In this document: in pieces, positions 15,001 through 30,000 of the stretch | How the letters are laid out: the number at the start of each line of letters is the position of its first letter | Numbering within the stretch: position 1 is the stretch's first letter | DNA from: Apostichopus japonicus | Lineage: Eukaryota; Echinodermata; Holothuroidea; Aspidochirotida; Stichopodidae | Assembly (NCBI RefSeq): GCF_037975245.1 | Contig: NC_092576.1 | Location: forward strand, 18,468,611-18,532,610 | Direction of reading: 5' to 3' | DNA length: 64,000 bases | The notes under the pieces: generated by a model | Databases searched by the model: none | What the model was told of the DNA's origin: nothing | What the model saw: only the letters and a program-made list of their open reading frames with translations | Made by a program: the position numbers and the translations under genes

Positions 15001-18000
15001 GGTTCCAAGTTTATAAATGTTTGAGATTGATGAATCTAGCTCAAACAGAGTCATAGCTTTAATAATGCTGACAACGTTTGATTCAGATTACCTTTCTCAG
15101 TTTACACCAGCATACAAAACTGCAAACAGAAACATTGTCACAAAAAGATGAACAGCATGACACTACAATAACCACAAGCTATCAGAAACTAATCTAGCAC
15201 ACAATACATCAAAAACTGTTTAGCCACATGAATAGATATCATTCACAAAGGCAAGTTAAGTTTTAAACATATCTCTTCCTTTCAGAGATAGCATACAACT
15301 ACCAGTACCGATATCTAAACATCACCAAGCCATCCTTTATATTGTATGCCCATCAAATAAGTCACAGTGTACCTATATCTATACATCACCAAGCCATGCT
15401 TTATATATTGTATCCCTATCACACAAGTCACAGTGTACCTATATCTATACATACCAAGCCATGCTTTATAGATTGTATCCCTATCACACAAGTCACAGTG
15501 TACCTTTATCTATACATCACCAAGCCATGCTTTATAGATTGTATTCCCATCACATAAGTCACAGTGTACCTATATCTATACATCACCAAGCCATGCTTTA
15601 TATATTGTATCCCTATCACACAAGTCACAGTGTACCTATATCTATACATACCAAGCCATGCTTTATATATTGTATCCCCATCACATAAGTCACATGGTAC
15701 CTATATCTATACATCACCAAGCAATGCTTTATAGATTGTATCCCTATCACACAAGTCACAGTGTACCTTTATCTATACATCACCAAGCCATGCTTTATAT
15801 ATTGTATCCCCATCACATAAGTCACAGTGTACCTATATCTATACATCACCAAGCAATGCTTTATAGATTGTATCCCTATCACACAAGTCACAGTGTACCT
15901 TTATCTATACATCACCAAGCCATGCTTTATAGATTGTATCCCCATCACATAAGTCACATGGTACCTATATCTATACATCACCAAGCCATGCTTTATATAT
16001 TGTATCTCCATCACATAAGTCACAGTGCACCTATATCTATACATCACCAAGCCATGCTTTATATATTGTATTCCCATCACATAAGTCACAGTGTACCTAT
16101 ATCTATACATCACCAAGCCGTGCTTTATATATTGTATCAGTATCCCCATCACATAAGTCACAGTGTACCTACTGTATATATCTATACATCACACCAAGCC
16201 ATGCTTTATATATTGTATCCCCATCACATAAGTCACAGTGTACCTATATACATCACCAAGCCATGCATTATATTGTATTCCCATTACATAAGTCACAGTG
16301 TACCTATATCTATACATCACCAAGCCATGCTTTATATATTGTGTTCCCATCACATAAGTCACAGTGTACCTATATCTATACATCACCAAGCCATGCATTA
16401 TATTGTATTCCCATTACATAAGTCACAGTGTACTTATATCTATACATCACCAAGCCATGCTTTATATATTGTATCTCCATCACATAAGTCACAGTGTACC
16501 TATATCTATACATCACCAAGCCATGCATTATATTGTATTCCCATTACATAAGTCACAGTGTACTTATATCTCACCAAGCCATGCTTTATATTGTATCCCC
16601 ATCTCATAAGTCACAGTGTACCGATATCTATACATCACCAAGCCATGCTTTATATATTGTATCCCCATCACACAAGTCACAGTGTACCTATATCTATACA
16701 TCACCAAGCCATGCTTTATATTGTATCCCCATCTCATAAGTCACAGTGTACCGATATCTATACATCACCAAGCCATGCTTTATATATTGTATCTCAATCA
16801 CATAAGTCACAGTGTACCTATATCTATATATCACCAAGCCATGCTTTATATATTGTATCCCCATCACATAAGTCACAGTGTACCTATATCTATACATCAC
16901 CAAGCCATTCTTTATATTGTATTCCCATCACACAAGTCACAGTGTACCTATATCTATACATCACCAAGCCATGCTTTATATATTGTATCTCCATCACACA
17001 AGTCACAGTGTACCTATATCTATACATCACCAAGCCATGCTTTATATATTGTATCTCCATCACATAAGTCACAGTGTACCTATCTATACACCAAGCCATT
17101 CTTTATATTGTATTCCCATCACACAAGTCACAGTGTACCTATATCTATACATCACCAAGCCATGCTTTATATATTGTATCCCCATCACATAAGTCACAGT
17201 GTACCTATATCTATACACCAAGCCATGCTTTATATATTGTATCTCAATCACATAAGTCACAGTGCACCTATATCTATACATCACCAAGCCATGCTTTATA
17301 TATTGTATCCCCATCACATAAGTCACAGTGTACCTATATCTATACATCACCAAGCCATTCTTTATATTGTATTCCCATCACACAAGTCACAGTGTACCTA
17401 TATCTATATATCACCAAGCCATGCTTTATATATTGTATCCCCATCACATAAGTCACAGTGTACCTATATCTATACATCACCAAGCCATTCTTTATATTGT
17501 ATTCCCATCACACAAGTCACAGTGTACCTATATCTATACATCACCAAGCCATGCTTTATATATTGTATCTCCATCACATAAGTCACAGTGTACCTATATC
17601 TATACATCACCAAGCCATGCTTTATATATTGTATCCCCATCACATAAGTCACAGTGTACCTATATCTATACATCACCAAGCCATTCTTTATATTGTATTC
17701 CCATCACACAAGTCACAGTGTACCTATATCTATATATCACCAAGCCATGCTTTATATATTGTATCCCCATCACATAAGTCACAGTGTACCTATATACATC
17801 ACCAAGCCATGCTTTATATATTGTATCCCCATCACATAAGTCACAGTGTACCTATATCTATACATCACCAAGCCATGCTTTATATATTGTATCCCCATCA
17901 CATTTGTCACAGTGTAATAATGCAAATACCTACTATTACCTACATCATATATTGGTGGTAAGTCATAGAGGTAACTAGTACGTACACGCTATGTTTCTTC

Positions 18001-21000
18001 TACAATGATGGTGGTGGTGAATTAGATGTAACTTATGATATATTTACCTCTGGACCTATAGCATGTTGTTTTTATATCACAGATGACTAATATCTCACTA
18101 TACCATGATGGTTTAAAATAATAGTTCTAAGTAACCAGCTCATACCCTAAATGTTACCTTCACAATCATGGTGCTAACTCAGAGGATATTAATGCACATG
18201 ATACATGTTAAAATATCATGATTGTTGTACATCATAGAGGTAACTGGTACATACACGATCTGTAACCTTTGCAATGATATTGTGGTATATCAGAGATAAC
18301 TAATATATATATTTAACTCTTGACTTATGTTGGTGGTACGTCAGAGGTAACTAATATCAAACTTTCCCATGACCACTGTTGTATTATAGAGGTTACTAGT
18401 ACATCCACTAACTGTTACCTAGTACACAATGTTAGTGACTAATTCTGAGGTAACTACGTCATCCTATTCTTACTATACCATGACGGTTGTAAATCATAGA
18501 GGTAACTAGTACACAGATCTAAACTGTTACCTACACATATATCCGAATCTTACCTATGCCATGGCGGTTGTAAATCATAGAGGTAACTAGTACACAGATC
18601 TAAACTGTTGCCTAGACACATATATCTGAATCTTACCTTTGTACCATGGTGATGGTAAATCATAGGAGGTAAATAGTACACAGATCTAGACCGTAACCTA
18701 GACACATATATCTGAATCTTACCTATGCCATGGTGATGGTAAATCATAGGAGGTAACTAGTACACAGATCTAAACTGTTGCCTACACACATATCCGAATC
18801 TTACCTATACCATGGTGATGGTAAATCATAGGAGGTAACTAGTACACAGATCTAAACTGTTGCCTACACATATATCCGAATCTTACCTATGCCATGGTGG
18901 TGGTAAATCATAGAGGTAACTCCATCAAAGCGAAAACCGTCAAACATGTATTCATCTAACCAATACCTCAGATTGGAGAGGAGGAACCGCAGTACTTCCC
19001 AGCTGTAGAATAAATGGAAATAGAAGCTCATTCTCACTTCTTGTCTCATCAAGTTGTGTGTGTTTCATAACAACATCAACATAACTACGAAGCTCTAGAG
19101 AGGACATGGGGAAAATAATTTTATCACCTACTTACGTAATAATACTACGTACGTACGTATGTAATATTTATTACGTACGTATGTGATAAGTTTACGTTCA
19201 CTACCTAAAGAGTAGCAGTACGTACATACTGTAACATATTGGCCGACATGCAAGATACCTGCATATACATGCATAAAGTATACTGCACTGTTATACTATA
19301 TTTTACACACTTAATTGATTCACTGGTTCAGAGAGCAGGCCTGTGCCATTCATTACATGCTACTAGTAGTACACAAAAGCATGATAAGGATTAAATAGAT
19401 GATATACTCTTAAGAATAGCTGTCTTTGTGACTAGACAAAAACAATCTGTTGACTGTTTGAAGTAAACTGCAATGTATTATTTTTGGTACTTTAGAAAGA
19501 GACAATGCATTTCTCTGCATTTTGAAAGCTTTGGAATGATTATGTGACAGCAAGAAAAACTGTTCGCATCTCACTGAATCAAAAATATCTGCAAATGTAC
19601 AAATATCATTACAACCTGCAGACATGTTGTTACCATGGAGATCATGACTTTGGATTGTTTCTGTATAGGAGGCTATGGCAAGCCAAATGGACAATAATTA
19701 GATATTTGGCTGCTTAACCTGGAATATCGAATTATTGGCCATTTGGACTGCCATAGGAGGCTAGACAATACTAACCCTGTATGTCCACTGTATGAGAGAA
19801 TGCTGACATTTTTTTCATTTCTTTATTCCAGTATAAATTTACCGAGGAATTTATAAGGAAAAATACATAACAATATCCTGAGATTATTGTTGGCAACAAA
19901 CATTATTCTAAACCTTATTGTTTCTACCTTTGTACCTCTGCAGAGGAAACGCTACCCTACCTGTTGTAGTCAAATAGTCGGCTATCCCAAAGAGAATGCT
20001 GCCCTCTACTTCCCGAGTGAAAGAAGCAGGCATCTGTGCCGTCAAACTGGTTGAGTCCATCCAGTACGTTCTTCGCCGCGTGACTGTGCACAATATCCAA
20101 TAGGACTTTCATCCCAAGACTGTGAGCCGTGTCAATAAGCCTCTTCAACTCTTCGGGGGTGCCATAACGACTTGAAAATATAAGAAGGTACATGAAAGAT
20201 AAGAACATGAAAGATCAAAGATTGTATTGCATTGCTTCGTCACTCTAAGAATGTCTGGAACAGCTTTCAGTATTCTAGTAGACTTACTCCAGCATTTCAC
20301 TTATTGTAATGGTTATCAAAGAGAATTTGTTAAGAAAAGAGCATTTTCCTAGACAGGCTCACTGTAAAGCTTCATACTACAGCACAATCACAAAGGGAAC
20401 AACAGGAAGGACGTTTCCTACTAACCTCGAGGGTGCAAAGAAGCTAGTCACTTGATATCCAAAACTAGCATAATATGCATGCTCCATTATGGCCATCAAC
20501 TGAACAGCATTGTAGCCCTGTTTCTTAATCCGTGGAAGAACATGATCCGTGAAGTGGTCATAACTTGAGACTTTCCCTTCCCACGATGCGATGCCGACAT
20601 GGGCTTCGTAGATACGGAGAGATCGGAAACTCTCTGGCCGAGGATGCCTAAACTGGTACTTCTCCTCGGCGGGTGGATCCCAGAACAAACTCTGGAAGAG
20701 GAAGGTGTCCATATCCTGGTACGTGTAGAAGCAACGCGGAAGAATCCTCTCCACGGTTGAACCATCGCTGGCCACGACAGATAACTGAGAGATATGAACA
20801 GATTTACCAGTAGTTACAACCGTTTTATCAAATAGCTGAGATTAACTAAAATGTTTATTATAATTTAAGCAAGATTCTTTGCCCTTTCTAGGCTCTGTTA
20901 AATCCACTCTAAACTTTGAAGATTAATATAACCGACAGGCTGTTGTACAGTAGTGCTATCTTGGAGATGTATGACTTTAAAAGTATTGTACAAGAGTGAG

Positions 21001-24000
21001 ACAATTTGCTGCTGTCTTTTGGCAAATTTTTGATGAAACACTGCACTCCCCACGTCATTCATCTCGCTCTTACCGTAAGCTCCGTCCAAGATACATGAAC
21101 TGTTTATATACTCAGGCGGTCCAACTTTATATTACTGACATTCCTCTCAAAGCAAATAGTCCTTTATAATCAATCAATTAATCAATCAGAAGACATTTAT
21201 ATAGCCCCAAAATCAACAGAAATTGTTCAAAGGCGCTAACAAGCCTTGGTCATTGGTTACTTGTCACACCTTCACACCAAAGTGTGCGCAATTCAATCAA
21301 TCTCTCCTGGGGCACCACAGTGCACCACAACCCTGTGTCCCCCGGGGGACTTCCCATAGGGTGCAGCCACAAACCTGCGCACACAACTATATTTTACAAG
21401 TTACCTCGGAAGTCCCCATTTAAACACCCAGGTGAAGAGAGGCAATGGAGATAAAGTGCCTTGCCCAAGGACACATCGCAGTGATCTGGCCAGGGCTTGA
21501 ACCTGTAATCCTTAGATTACCAGTCCACTTCCGGGCAGGTCCAAGCTATTGTATCCCTAGAAGCCAAATTTCAAACTTTACTGAAGCACCCTAAATGTGG
21601 TGTCATGTTAAAGCTGAATTATTGAAGTTTCAGATTTTCATAATTTTTTAAATTTTTTTTGCCTATTCGAACAATTACAGCCAGCTAATTTGCATAAATT
21701 CAAGTTGCAGTGTGACGTACGGGACATTTGGAATCCTATTTCCCTGCCAGCAATATGAACTTATTGAATATAAGTTATGTGGGACATGATACACCCTTCC
21801 TTCCAATAATTTTGACATATTATGTTTGGGGTTCATCAATTAAATATGCTAATTAGCTAGTGTCCAAATACTGATGTCCCGTACGTCACAATTTTCAGCA
21901 CTTTTTTTCAAGTTTTGATATGGACGAACAATTTTTTTTGGGTGATATTCTGTAAAGTTCTAATTAAGAACATTGTTCAACAAAATCCATCCCCAAAAAA
22001 TTGAAAAAATATTCACAGCAAATCTAATTATCAAAATTAAACATGTGACGTACGGGACAAAATGTGACGTACGGGACATAGTGTGGGGGAAACCCTGTAT
22101 TTATGCATAATAAACATGCATGGGCTCCAATGGGGACCTCTACTGGAAACCTTCCAATGCTTAGCAATTTATTTTGTTGAAAGATGGTAGTTGCAACTTA
22201 TAATCCCTGCATGCCTGAAGAGCACAACATGGCTTCAAATAAACCATTGACTGATGACCACCAACAGCCCAGGTGTTGTTCAATATACTATCGGGAAGTC
22301 AATTGTGTGTGTGTGTGTGGGATACAGAATCATCTACAATGCTATTCAACATTGACGTTGAATGAGAATGTTGAGTTTGCATTTCAACATTTCGTAGGCC
22401 TATTGTGAAGTGTGACTATCATGACTGTGCAACAATGTTCTTGTGTCCTGAACTTAGATAGTGGACATTGAGATTTTTAGTTACAAGTGTAGAGTTTTGC
22501 TCGCCCAATTTTTGCAGAGGACAATCACTCATGAGTTTGTTCAATAATCAGTATTAGGTCTATAGAGTTTTCTTTGTTGTACTAGTTTCATAGATGGATA
22601 TTACATTGACGTTACTGTGGACATTTTGATATGTTTTGAATGGGATGGATCATATTTCAACTTCAGGGTTAATAGTGGGGAGTATGATACAGTGTTGTAC
22701 AGTATACAATATACCGAAACACTTTTGCATCAAAACTTTGCATCTTGAATCATTTGTGGTCTAACAAAGCTAGAATTGATGTTATGAGTATTTGGTCTGG
22801 TAACCAGTATTAGGTCTGTAGAGTTTTCTTTGTTGTACTAGTTTCATAGATGGACATTACGTGGACGTTACCTCGGACATTTTGGTATGTTTTGAATGGG
22901 ATATGGATCATATTTCAACTTCAGGGTCAATAGTGGGGAGTATGATACAGTGTTGTACAGTATATACTGGAAACAGTTTTGCACCGAAACTTGCATCTTG
23001 AATCATTTGTGGTCTAACAAAGCTAGAATTGATGTTATGATGAGTATTTGGTCTGGTAACCAGTATTAGGTCTATAGAGTTTTCTTTGTTGTACTAGTTT
23101 CATAGATGGACATTATGTGGATGTTACTGTGGACATTTTGGTATGTAATGAATATGATGGATCATATTTCAACTTCAGGGTCAATAGTGGGGAGTATGAT
23201 ACAGTGTTGTACAGTATATATACCACAACAGTTTTGCATCAAAACTTTGCATCTTGAATCATTTGTGGTCTAACAAAGCTAGAATTGATGTTATGAGTAT
23301 TTGGTCTGGTAACCAGTAATAGGTCTATAGAGTTTTCTTTGTTGTACTAGTTTCATATATATGGACATTATGTGGATGTTACTGTGGACATTTTGGTATG
23401 TTTTGAATGGGATGGATCATATTTAAACTTGAGGGTCAATAGTGGGGAGTGTGATACAGTGTTGTACAGTATATACCAAAACAGTTTTGCACCAAAACTT
23501 GCATCTTGAATCATTTGTGGTCCAACAAAGCTAAAATTGATGTTATGAGTATTGGATGAATGTGTAGAGTAGATTTATACTTTACGCATTCCATGTTTTA
23601 TGTAGTGGAATGATCTCACAAGTACAGTCACTGCTCTTTTCGATCCCCGAAAGAAGGAAATATGGCATTAAATTACCAATGACATTGTTCTGGCATATCC
23701 AAATTAATGTTTTTATGTAGAAATCAGCTTGTTATGGTATATTCAGGAATAAAAATATGAGTTTTCATAGTCAATTCTATTTGGACAAATTGTCCCGTAC
23801 GTCACATGTCCCATACGTCACAGGACAATTTTCATTTGTGTAATCACTGAACTGGAATGGCTTCATATTTTTTTCTAATATGTTACAGCTTAGCCCTTGG
23901 AAGGTTAGGCTATTCACTAGTTATAACAGCTTGATCACTGCCCTCCTAATTTCAGACGGATTTCAGCATTGCTCTTTAGCAAAAAAAACACAAAATTCTC

Positions 24001-27000
24001 TGGTCCCGTACGTCACACTGTACATTAATTAAGATGGGACCTAATTAAAGCAAGTGTAGGAAATCTTCATGAGTTTGTAATAAAGTAGCAGCAATAACAA
24101 ATATGAAAACCTGAAAAAGTTTCTGGAAAATAGATTTTTTATAACTTTTAGACACATTTAAGTCTCTGAAATGTCCCGTACGTCACAGTGCAAATAGCTT
24201 GGACCTGCCCTTCCCTAACCACTTGACCACAATGCTCAATGACCATAGCAAAATAGTCCTTTATACAATACATGATTTAACTTATAAATCACACTGAAAA
24301 ATATAGAACTGACCTCAAAAGAACACATGAGGTTTTTGTTTCTATATAGATATTGTACCATATGAAATGTTTCCTTACCTTCACAATAGATTTATGAGGG
24401 ATAGGTGAGGTGCCATCTTTTTTTGGTGGTAATTTGATCTCCCAACATCCATAACCAGCACTGTTGAATGCATACTCATCAGCCTTCCACCCATCTGTAA
24501 AATGAACCATGAAAACATGATAAATAAAATGACATTCGTCAGCTTCAACATCAGCAACATCGTCAACATCATTATAATTATCACTAACATCGTCATCAAC
24601 ATCATCATCATAACCATAATCATCATAATGAACAACATCGTCATCATAGTTTACATCATCATCATTATCATCAACATCGTCATCATCATCATAATGATCA
24701 ACATAGTCATGATCAACAACCTCATTATCATCAACATCATCATCATCGTAACCATCATCGTCATCATGAACAACATTGTCATCATTTATATCATCATCAT
24801 TTACATTGTGATCAACATCATCATCATCATAACCATCATCATCATGAACAACATCGTCATCATCTACATCATCATTATCATCAACATCGTCATCATCATC
24901 ATTATCATCAACATAGTCATCATCAACATCATCATCATCATCATAACCATCGTCGTCGTTGTCATCATTATTATTGTGGTATCATCATTGTTATCATTAA
25001 CATTGTCATCATTAACATCATCACCATCATCATAAACATTGTCATCGGTGTCGTCGTTAACACCTTCCTCATCATGAACAACATTGTCATCATCACTATC
25101 ATCAACAAACCAGGTAGTCGATAATTAGTGCTCAGCCATGAGTGTGTCTTAACAACTTCATGGAACAGTTATTACCATGTACGAACAAATCAGGCTACTG
25201 TACATAGCTACAGTACTACTGTACTGTATATGTAGGCTCTAGAGGTACAACACTGTTAAATGTTCACATTACAATTCATAATATATTAGAGCTACAGTAT
25301 GTAGTTACTATTAAGACCCTAAATGTACAGTGGCGACAAAATATGATTACAAATCCTTTCAGAAAACATGGACCTTCACAGATTAAATATCTACCCTAGA
25401 GCTTTCAAGCTTTGTTGTATCCAACTAGCTATGTTTAGGATTGTCCTCTTTATTCATATTTGAACTTGCAATAATCTACAAAGGTCCCTAACGCTGAGAA
25501 CGAATGTGTACTTTACGCTAGATACATTCAATCTCCTAAATACTCAATCCACGGCCCAAATCATATCTAGAGTGAAACATAATGTGTGGCTGTGATGTCA
25601 CACCTGTCTTCTTCAAGCAGGACAACCAGAGCAGTTCTGTAGATTTCTCTAAATTAATTACAAACCGAAAAATCTGAAGGTAATGAAATTACTGACTTCA
25701 CCGGGATGACATATTACCGTATTTTGCTTCTGTAGACTATTTTAAGAAGTCCCCGCTGTTATCATCAGCTGTGCGGGTTAGTTCTCTGTACCGTATATGT
25801 TGAGACAATTAGGTCAGTTCCTGAGATACAACACACAACTCAATGGGGAAATATATTCTTTTAAGGCCTCTAATGACATGTTAACTATCACCTGTACAAA
25901 TTTGTCAAAGGACAAATGGTGCTGAATGTCATGCAAGGGTGAGCACTCTTGTAAAGTAAAAAGTGTAATATGGGTCATTCCGTGTCAAATCAACCAGTGG
26001 TCCCAAGGTGACCCTCTCAGAACTTGATGAAACTTCACCCCAGGGTCAAGAAGGGAGCCCTCTTTTTGACCTTTTTCTGGCTGGAGCCAACTTTGAGCCT
26101 ATGCCATTTCTTAATTAATGCATTTGTGAGCTTATGTTTGCTTATGGGTATAGACATGCAACCATAGATAATACCCAAGGAATATAGGATTCATGTGACC
26201 CCTCGTGTGGGCACAGGGTACCCTAAAAATCACAAGAAACATTTTTGGCAGAATAAAGTGCCTACTTTGGGTGATCATAACCAGAAAAATAAAGGAGAAA
26301 AAGTTAAATTGATAGAATACCAAATTTGAGCTCTCTACCTGGTACAAAGACTGAATTATGAGCTTCCAAAGTCGGAAAATATCACAAAAGTCACTTTTCG
26401 CGAATCGAGCAAGTGCAAAATGGTCATTTCGACCAAATTTCAACGGGCCATATCTCGAAAACGACATGGAGTATGATTTTAATTTTTTGCATGTGTTCAT
26501 TTGGGACATACTCTATCATTCTTGTGAAATTTCATCTAAATCTGAGAGGGTCACCTGGGAACTTTTCAGAAAATTGTTTGATTTGAGGCGGAATGACACA
26601 TACAACTTGGACTGTGACAGCAGTGTTTTCTTAACAGTCTACAGCAATTATCAAAATTATTAAGTTTGTGCCCAAAGTCATCCTCTGAGATTGTAATCTT
26701 AAATCAAACTTTAATGCAATTTAGATCTTAGTCATTTTCACCAAATGAAGGAATTCTGTCATTTTAGTCGGCTGAAAATGTGACCAAGCATTACTCAAAT
26801 TAAGATATTGATCAAACTAAGACAATCTCCTCTAGAGCTGTTTCCACCAGGTGAAGGTCACCGAATGAGTCTTCAATGAAATTGACCGGTTCTCGATGTA
26901 TCATTGCCCAGACCATTAATTTTCATATTAACCACATTTAGTTGATCATTAATAGTTGAAATGACATCTGATTACCGTCAACAAGCGTTCTAACCAGTTA

Positions 27001-30000
27001 TGAAATGGGATTTCGACATTGAATACAGCCATAGGCAAATACAAAATACAAAATCTAAATCAAACATAATTTTTTAAAGAAGCTGTGCGTAAGCCACAAA
27101 GATAAGAATGATCATGACTGATAGAAAGCAAGCAAGCATGTCTTTTAATTTTAGACTTACTAAAGTCTCCTTTGAGATACACTGCTCTAGCCCCCGGCAA
27201 CCACTCTTTGCATTTGATCCCGCCGTCCGGCGTCCTCTTTAATCCCCATTCACGATAGCTTTGACTGAAGGCATCGAGACCACCGTGGTCTTTTTCGATT
27301 TTGTCCAGCAACTGTTCGAAGCAGCCATACCTGTAATATTTAGAAATCAAAATCAAAACCTTTCTGCCTTTTTTTAACATAAATGTGAACAGCAACAAAG
27401 TATCAACGATTACAGGTCTTAGAACAAACATTCCAACAAAAGTTTCATGGCAAGCCCTTTGGTACGCACAATCTAGACCTTTAGGTGGCACCTGTTGCTT
27501 TAACAACTGGTGAAAGTAAGTTGTAACTATAGAGCAAAAGAAAATTAGCACAAAGAAATTAGCAGCCATATTGATGGTAGTGTATTCAAGAAAATGACTT
27601 CATATCCCATCTTAGTTGTCATATTAGCGAAACTGTCCAAGAACTACTAACATCCGAGGTGTCCTGATCTAGCCCTAGATATTTCAAGTACATTTCTAAG
27701 TATTGCAAGTTAAATCAAGTAGTACTGTTTATGGGCAGGGTCAAGGGAAATGTAACATTTGGCTTGAAATTGAAATGTACAGAACATGGTCAAATGTGGT
27801 ATGGCTAGATAGTTAAAGAGTTATATTTTACCACTACATGTGCTTGCAGAACAAAAATATAATAATTTAATAAAAAGTTATCTAGACATATATAGCACAT
27901 GCCAATTTGCACAGTTTGTGTTATGCCAAATTCTGGTGATATTTTTAAAACCAAATTTTTCCTAGTACAAAGATGACTTAGAAAGATGACATACACAACC
28001 TAGTAGTCATGGTCAATATTATGCATACCACAGGAATAATTTTCCTTCAATGTCTGTAATTTGTCAATTAGCAGAAAATGCTAATTACCTGATTTGTCCC
28101 TCCGTTACCTGTCCCTCCGTTACCAAAGAAACACATTTTTTTTTTATTTCTCAGTCATTCAATGCTGGAAAAATTTCATAATTTGTATAAAACACTTTCT
28201 TAGGATTCTCCACTCAAGAAATGTTAAACCAAGGTGTTAGCTTCTTTTTATGAGCAAAGAAAAAGTGAACTAGTGTCCCTCCGTTACCAGTAACGGAGGG
28301 ACAATTGTTTACTGCTCCTGTGCACATATTCCTGGGAGGTTGCTTGCTACTTGTTGTGTTCTAAGAATGGAATTCTTGACTTCCTGTTAATGTGAAGAGA
28401 ACAACAGCTTGAATAGCATTAATTAATTCCTCAGAATGTGAAGTCATGGAGTCAAGAAAAGCTAATTTTGATTTAGAAAAAACCACACCAAAAACACCAG
28501 CTGGAAGGTACAGAATGGACGTTATCATTCATACACTGCTGATGCCAACCAGTTCAAAACTGTGAGCAATATTTCAGCTGTGAGAATCAAGGACATTTTC
28601 TTCCATTTGCAAGAGCTTCCAAAGCCACTTTTCTTCAGCAAGAGCAAAATCAAAATTTGTTGATTAGGATTAAAAGAAAGTACTAGAATACTGTAGTTGC
28701 AGACATGTTCAAAGCATAGTTGTGATTGGAATATTGGTTTTTATTCTTATGATATTGTTGTTTTGTTTTGAGTTTTATCAATATCGCAGGAAGTTAATCC
28801 ACAAATATTACATTCAGGCATACTGAACCTTTCTGCAGTACAGTAGCTACTGTAACTGTATCATGTTATGTCTCAAAATGTTTTTGTCTTATTTATTGTT
28901 GTTAAATTGTTTTAATACCACTGCATTATTATGGTTTCATCATTAAAGTTAGAAGTTACTTCAGCATTTCACTTTTAAGCCCATTATCAATTACTGCACC
29001 AATTGGTTTCTACAAAGTACTAGTAGTATTTGGAAGACAAAATGTGGCTGGCATACTACTGTAATGAAATTTCTGCACACGGTACAGTACAGTACCTGTG
29101 AACTGTCTAAGTACTGTAAATATGTCATTTACTGACTTACTTTGAACTGCACTAGCCACCCCCCCCCCTCCCATCCCCCAAACAGTAGCTAATAATGCAG
29201 TTAGAGAGTGCTAAATGATGAGACTGTTCTGTTTAAACTTGTTCTTTTAATCAATTTCTTACTATTTTTTTCTTTTTTCTTACATTTTTATTAACCACTG
29301 AAATTGCTAATGTTTTGGTAAACATAGCTGTTGGTTTAATGTTCTTATCCTTGTTTCCCTAAGAGTAATATAACTTTTAGTCCAATAGCAATAAAAATAT
29401 TGAATCTGAAGCAGCAAAAACAGGCAAAAGGCTACACTAAACAACACTGAACATTTTGTGTCCCTCCGTTACCATCGGAATTGTCCCTCCGTTACTGTAC
29501 AAAATCAACTGTAGATTTGACAATTGATGCCTGTTCATCTAATTTTTCCTTGGTGTATGTGAAGCAATGTACCAGCCAAAACACCTGATATAAGTTACAT
29601 GGTCAGTGCAACTTAAGAACAGTGAATTTGACATCTTCAAAAAAAAGTGTGAAAACACGTGTTCATTTGGTGTCCCTCCGTTACCATGATGTTTTTCATG
29701 CCATATTTTTCCTACAGTAACAGCCACAAGTATTAATTTTATGGGTATGAAGCAAGCAACTACAGTACAGTACCTGTCTAGATAGGGCACACAAGAAATT
29801 GCAACATACTCCCTCAAACTTATGCAAAGAGAGACAAAATGTGTAAGGAAAACAGTCAAATGTCCCTCCGTTACCGCTTTACCCTGCCCATATATGTGAA
29901 AATTTGGAATCATTTTGGACTAAAATCACTTAATGACCATCAGCTAGCATATGTACTAACAGGTTGCAACCTATAAATTTGAAGCTGCAAGTTTGCATAC

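Larger units (their letters stand above)
21230..24240 (-). mobile_element. tRNA-derived SINE split by the TIR transposon
   Basis: The body and the proximal part of the head lie at 21230-21532 and the rest of the head at 24211-24240, separated by the 2.7-kb TIR element. Alignment with the 5090-5427 copy shows no missing bases apart from the insert and its 4-bp duplication. In GBE1 intron 3. Confidence 0.85.

Noticed and set aside
15320-17961. Many long overlapping frames ([14 protein letters not shown]-type repeats)
   Set aside because: They are the 66-bp satellite read in several frames on both strands, inside a GBE1 intron; no start context, no homology.
11080-18925. Possible CRISPR arrays
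   Set aside because: Repeats are continuous tandem units without unique spacers, in a eukaryotic intron.
24502-25035. Ile-rich 177-codon frame
   Set aside because: Imperfect ATC repeat, intronic.
26132-26663. 125- and 101-codon frames on opposite strands
   Set aside because: Both lie inside a MITE with TIRs; no recognisable domain.
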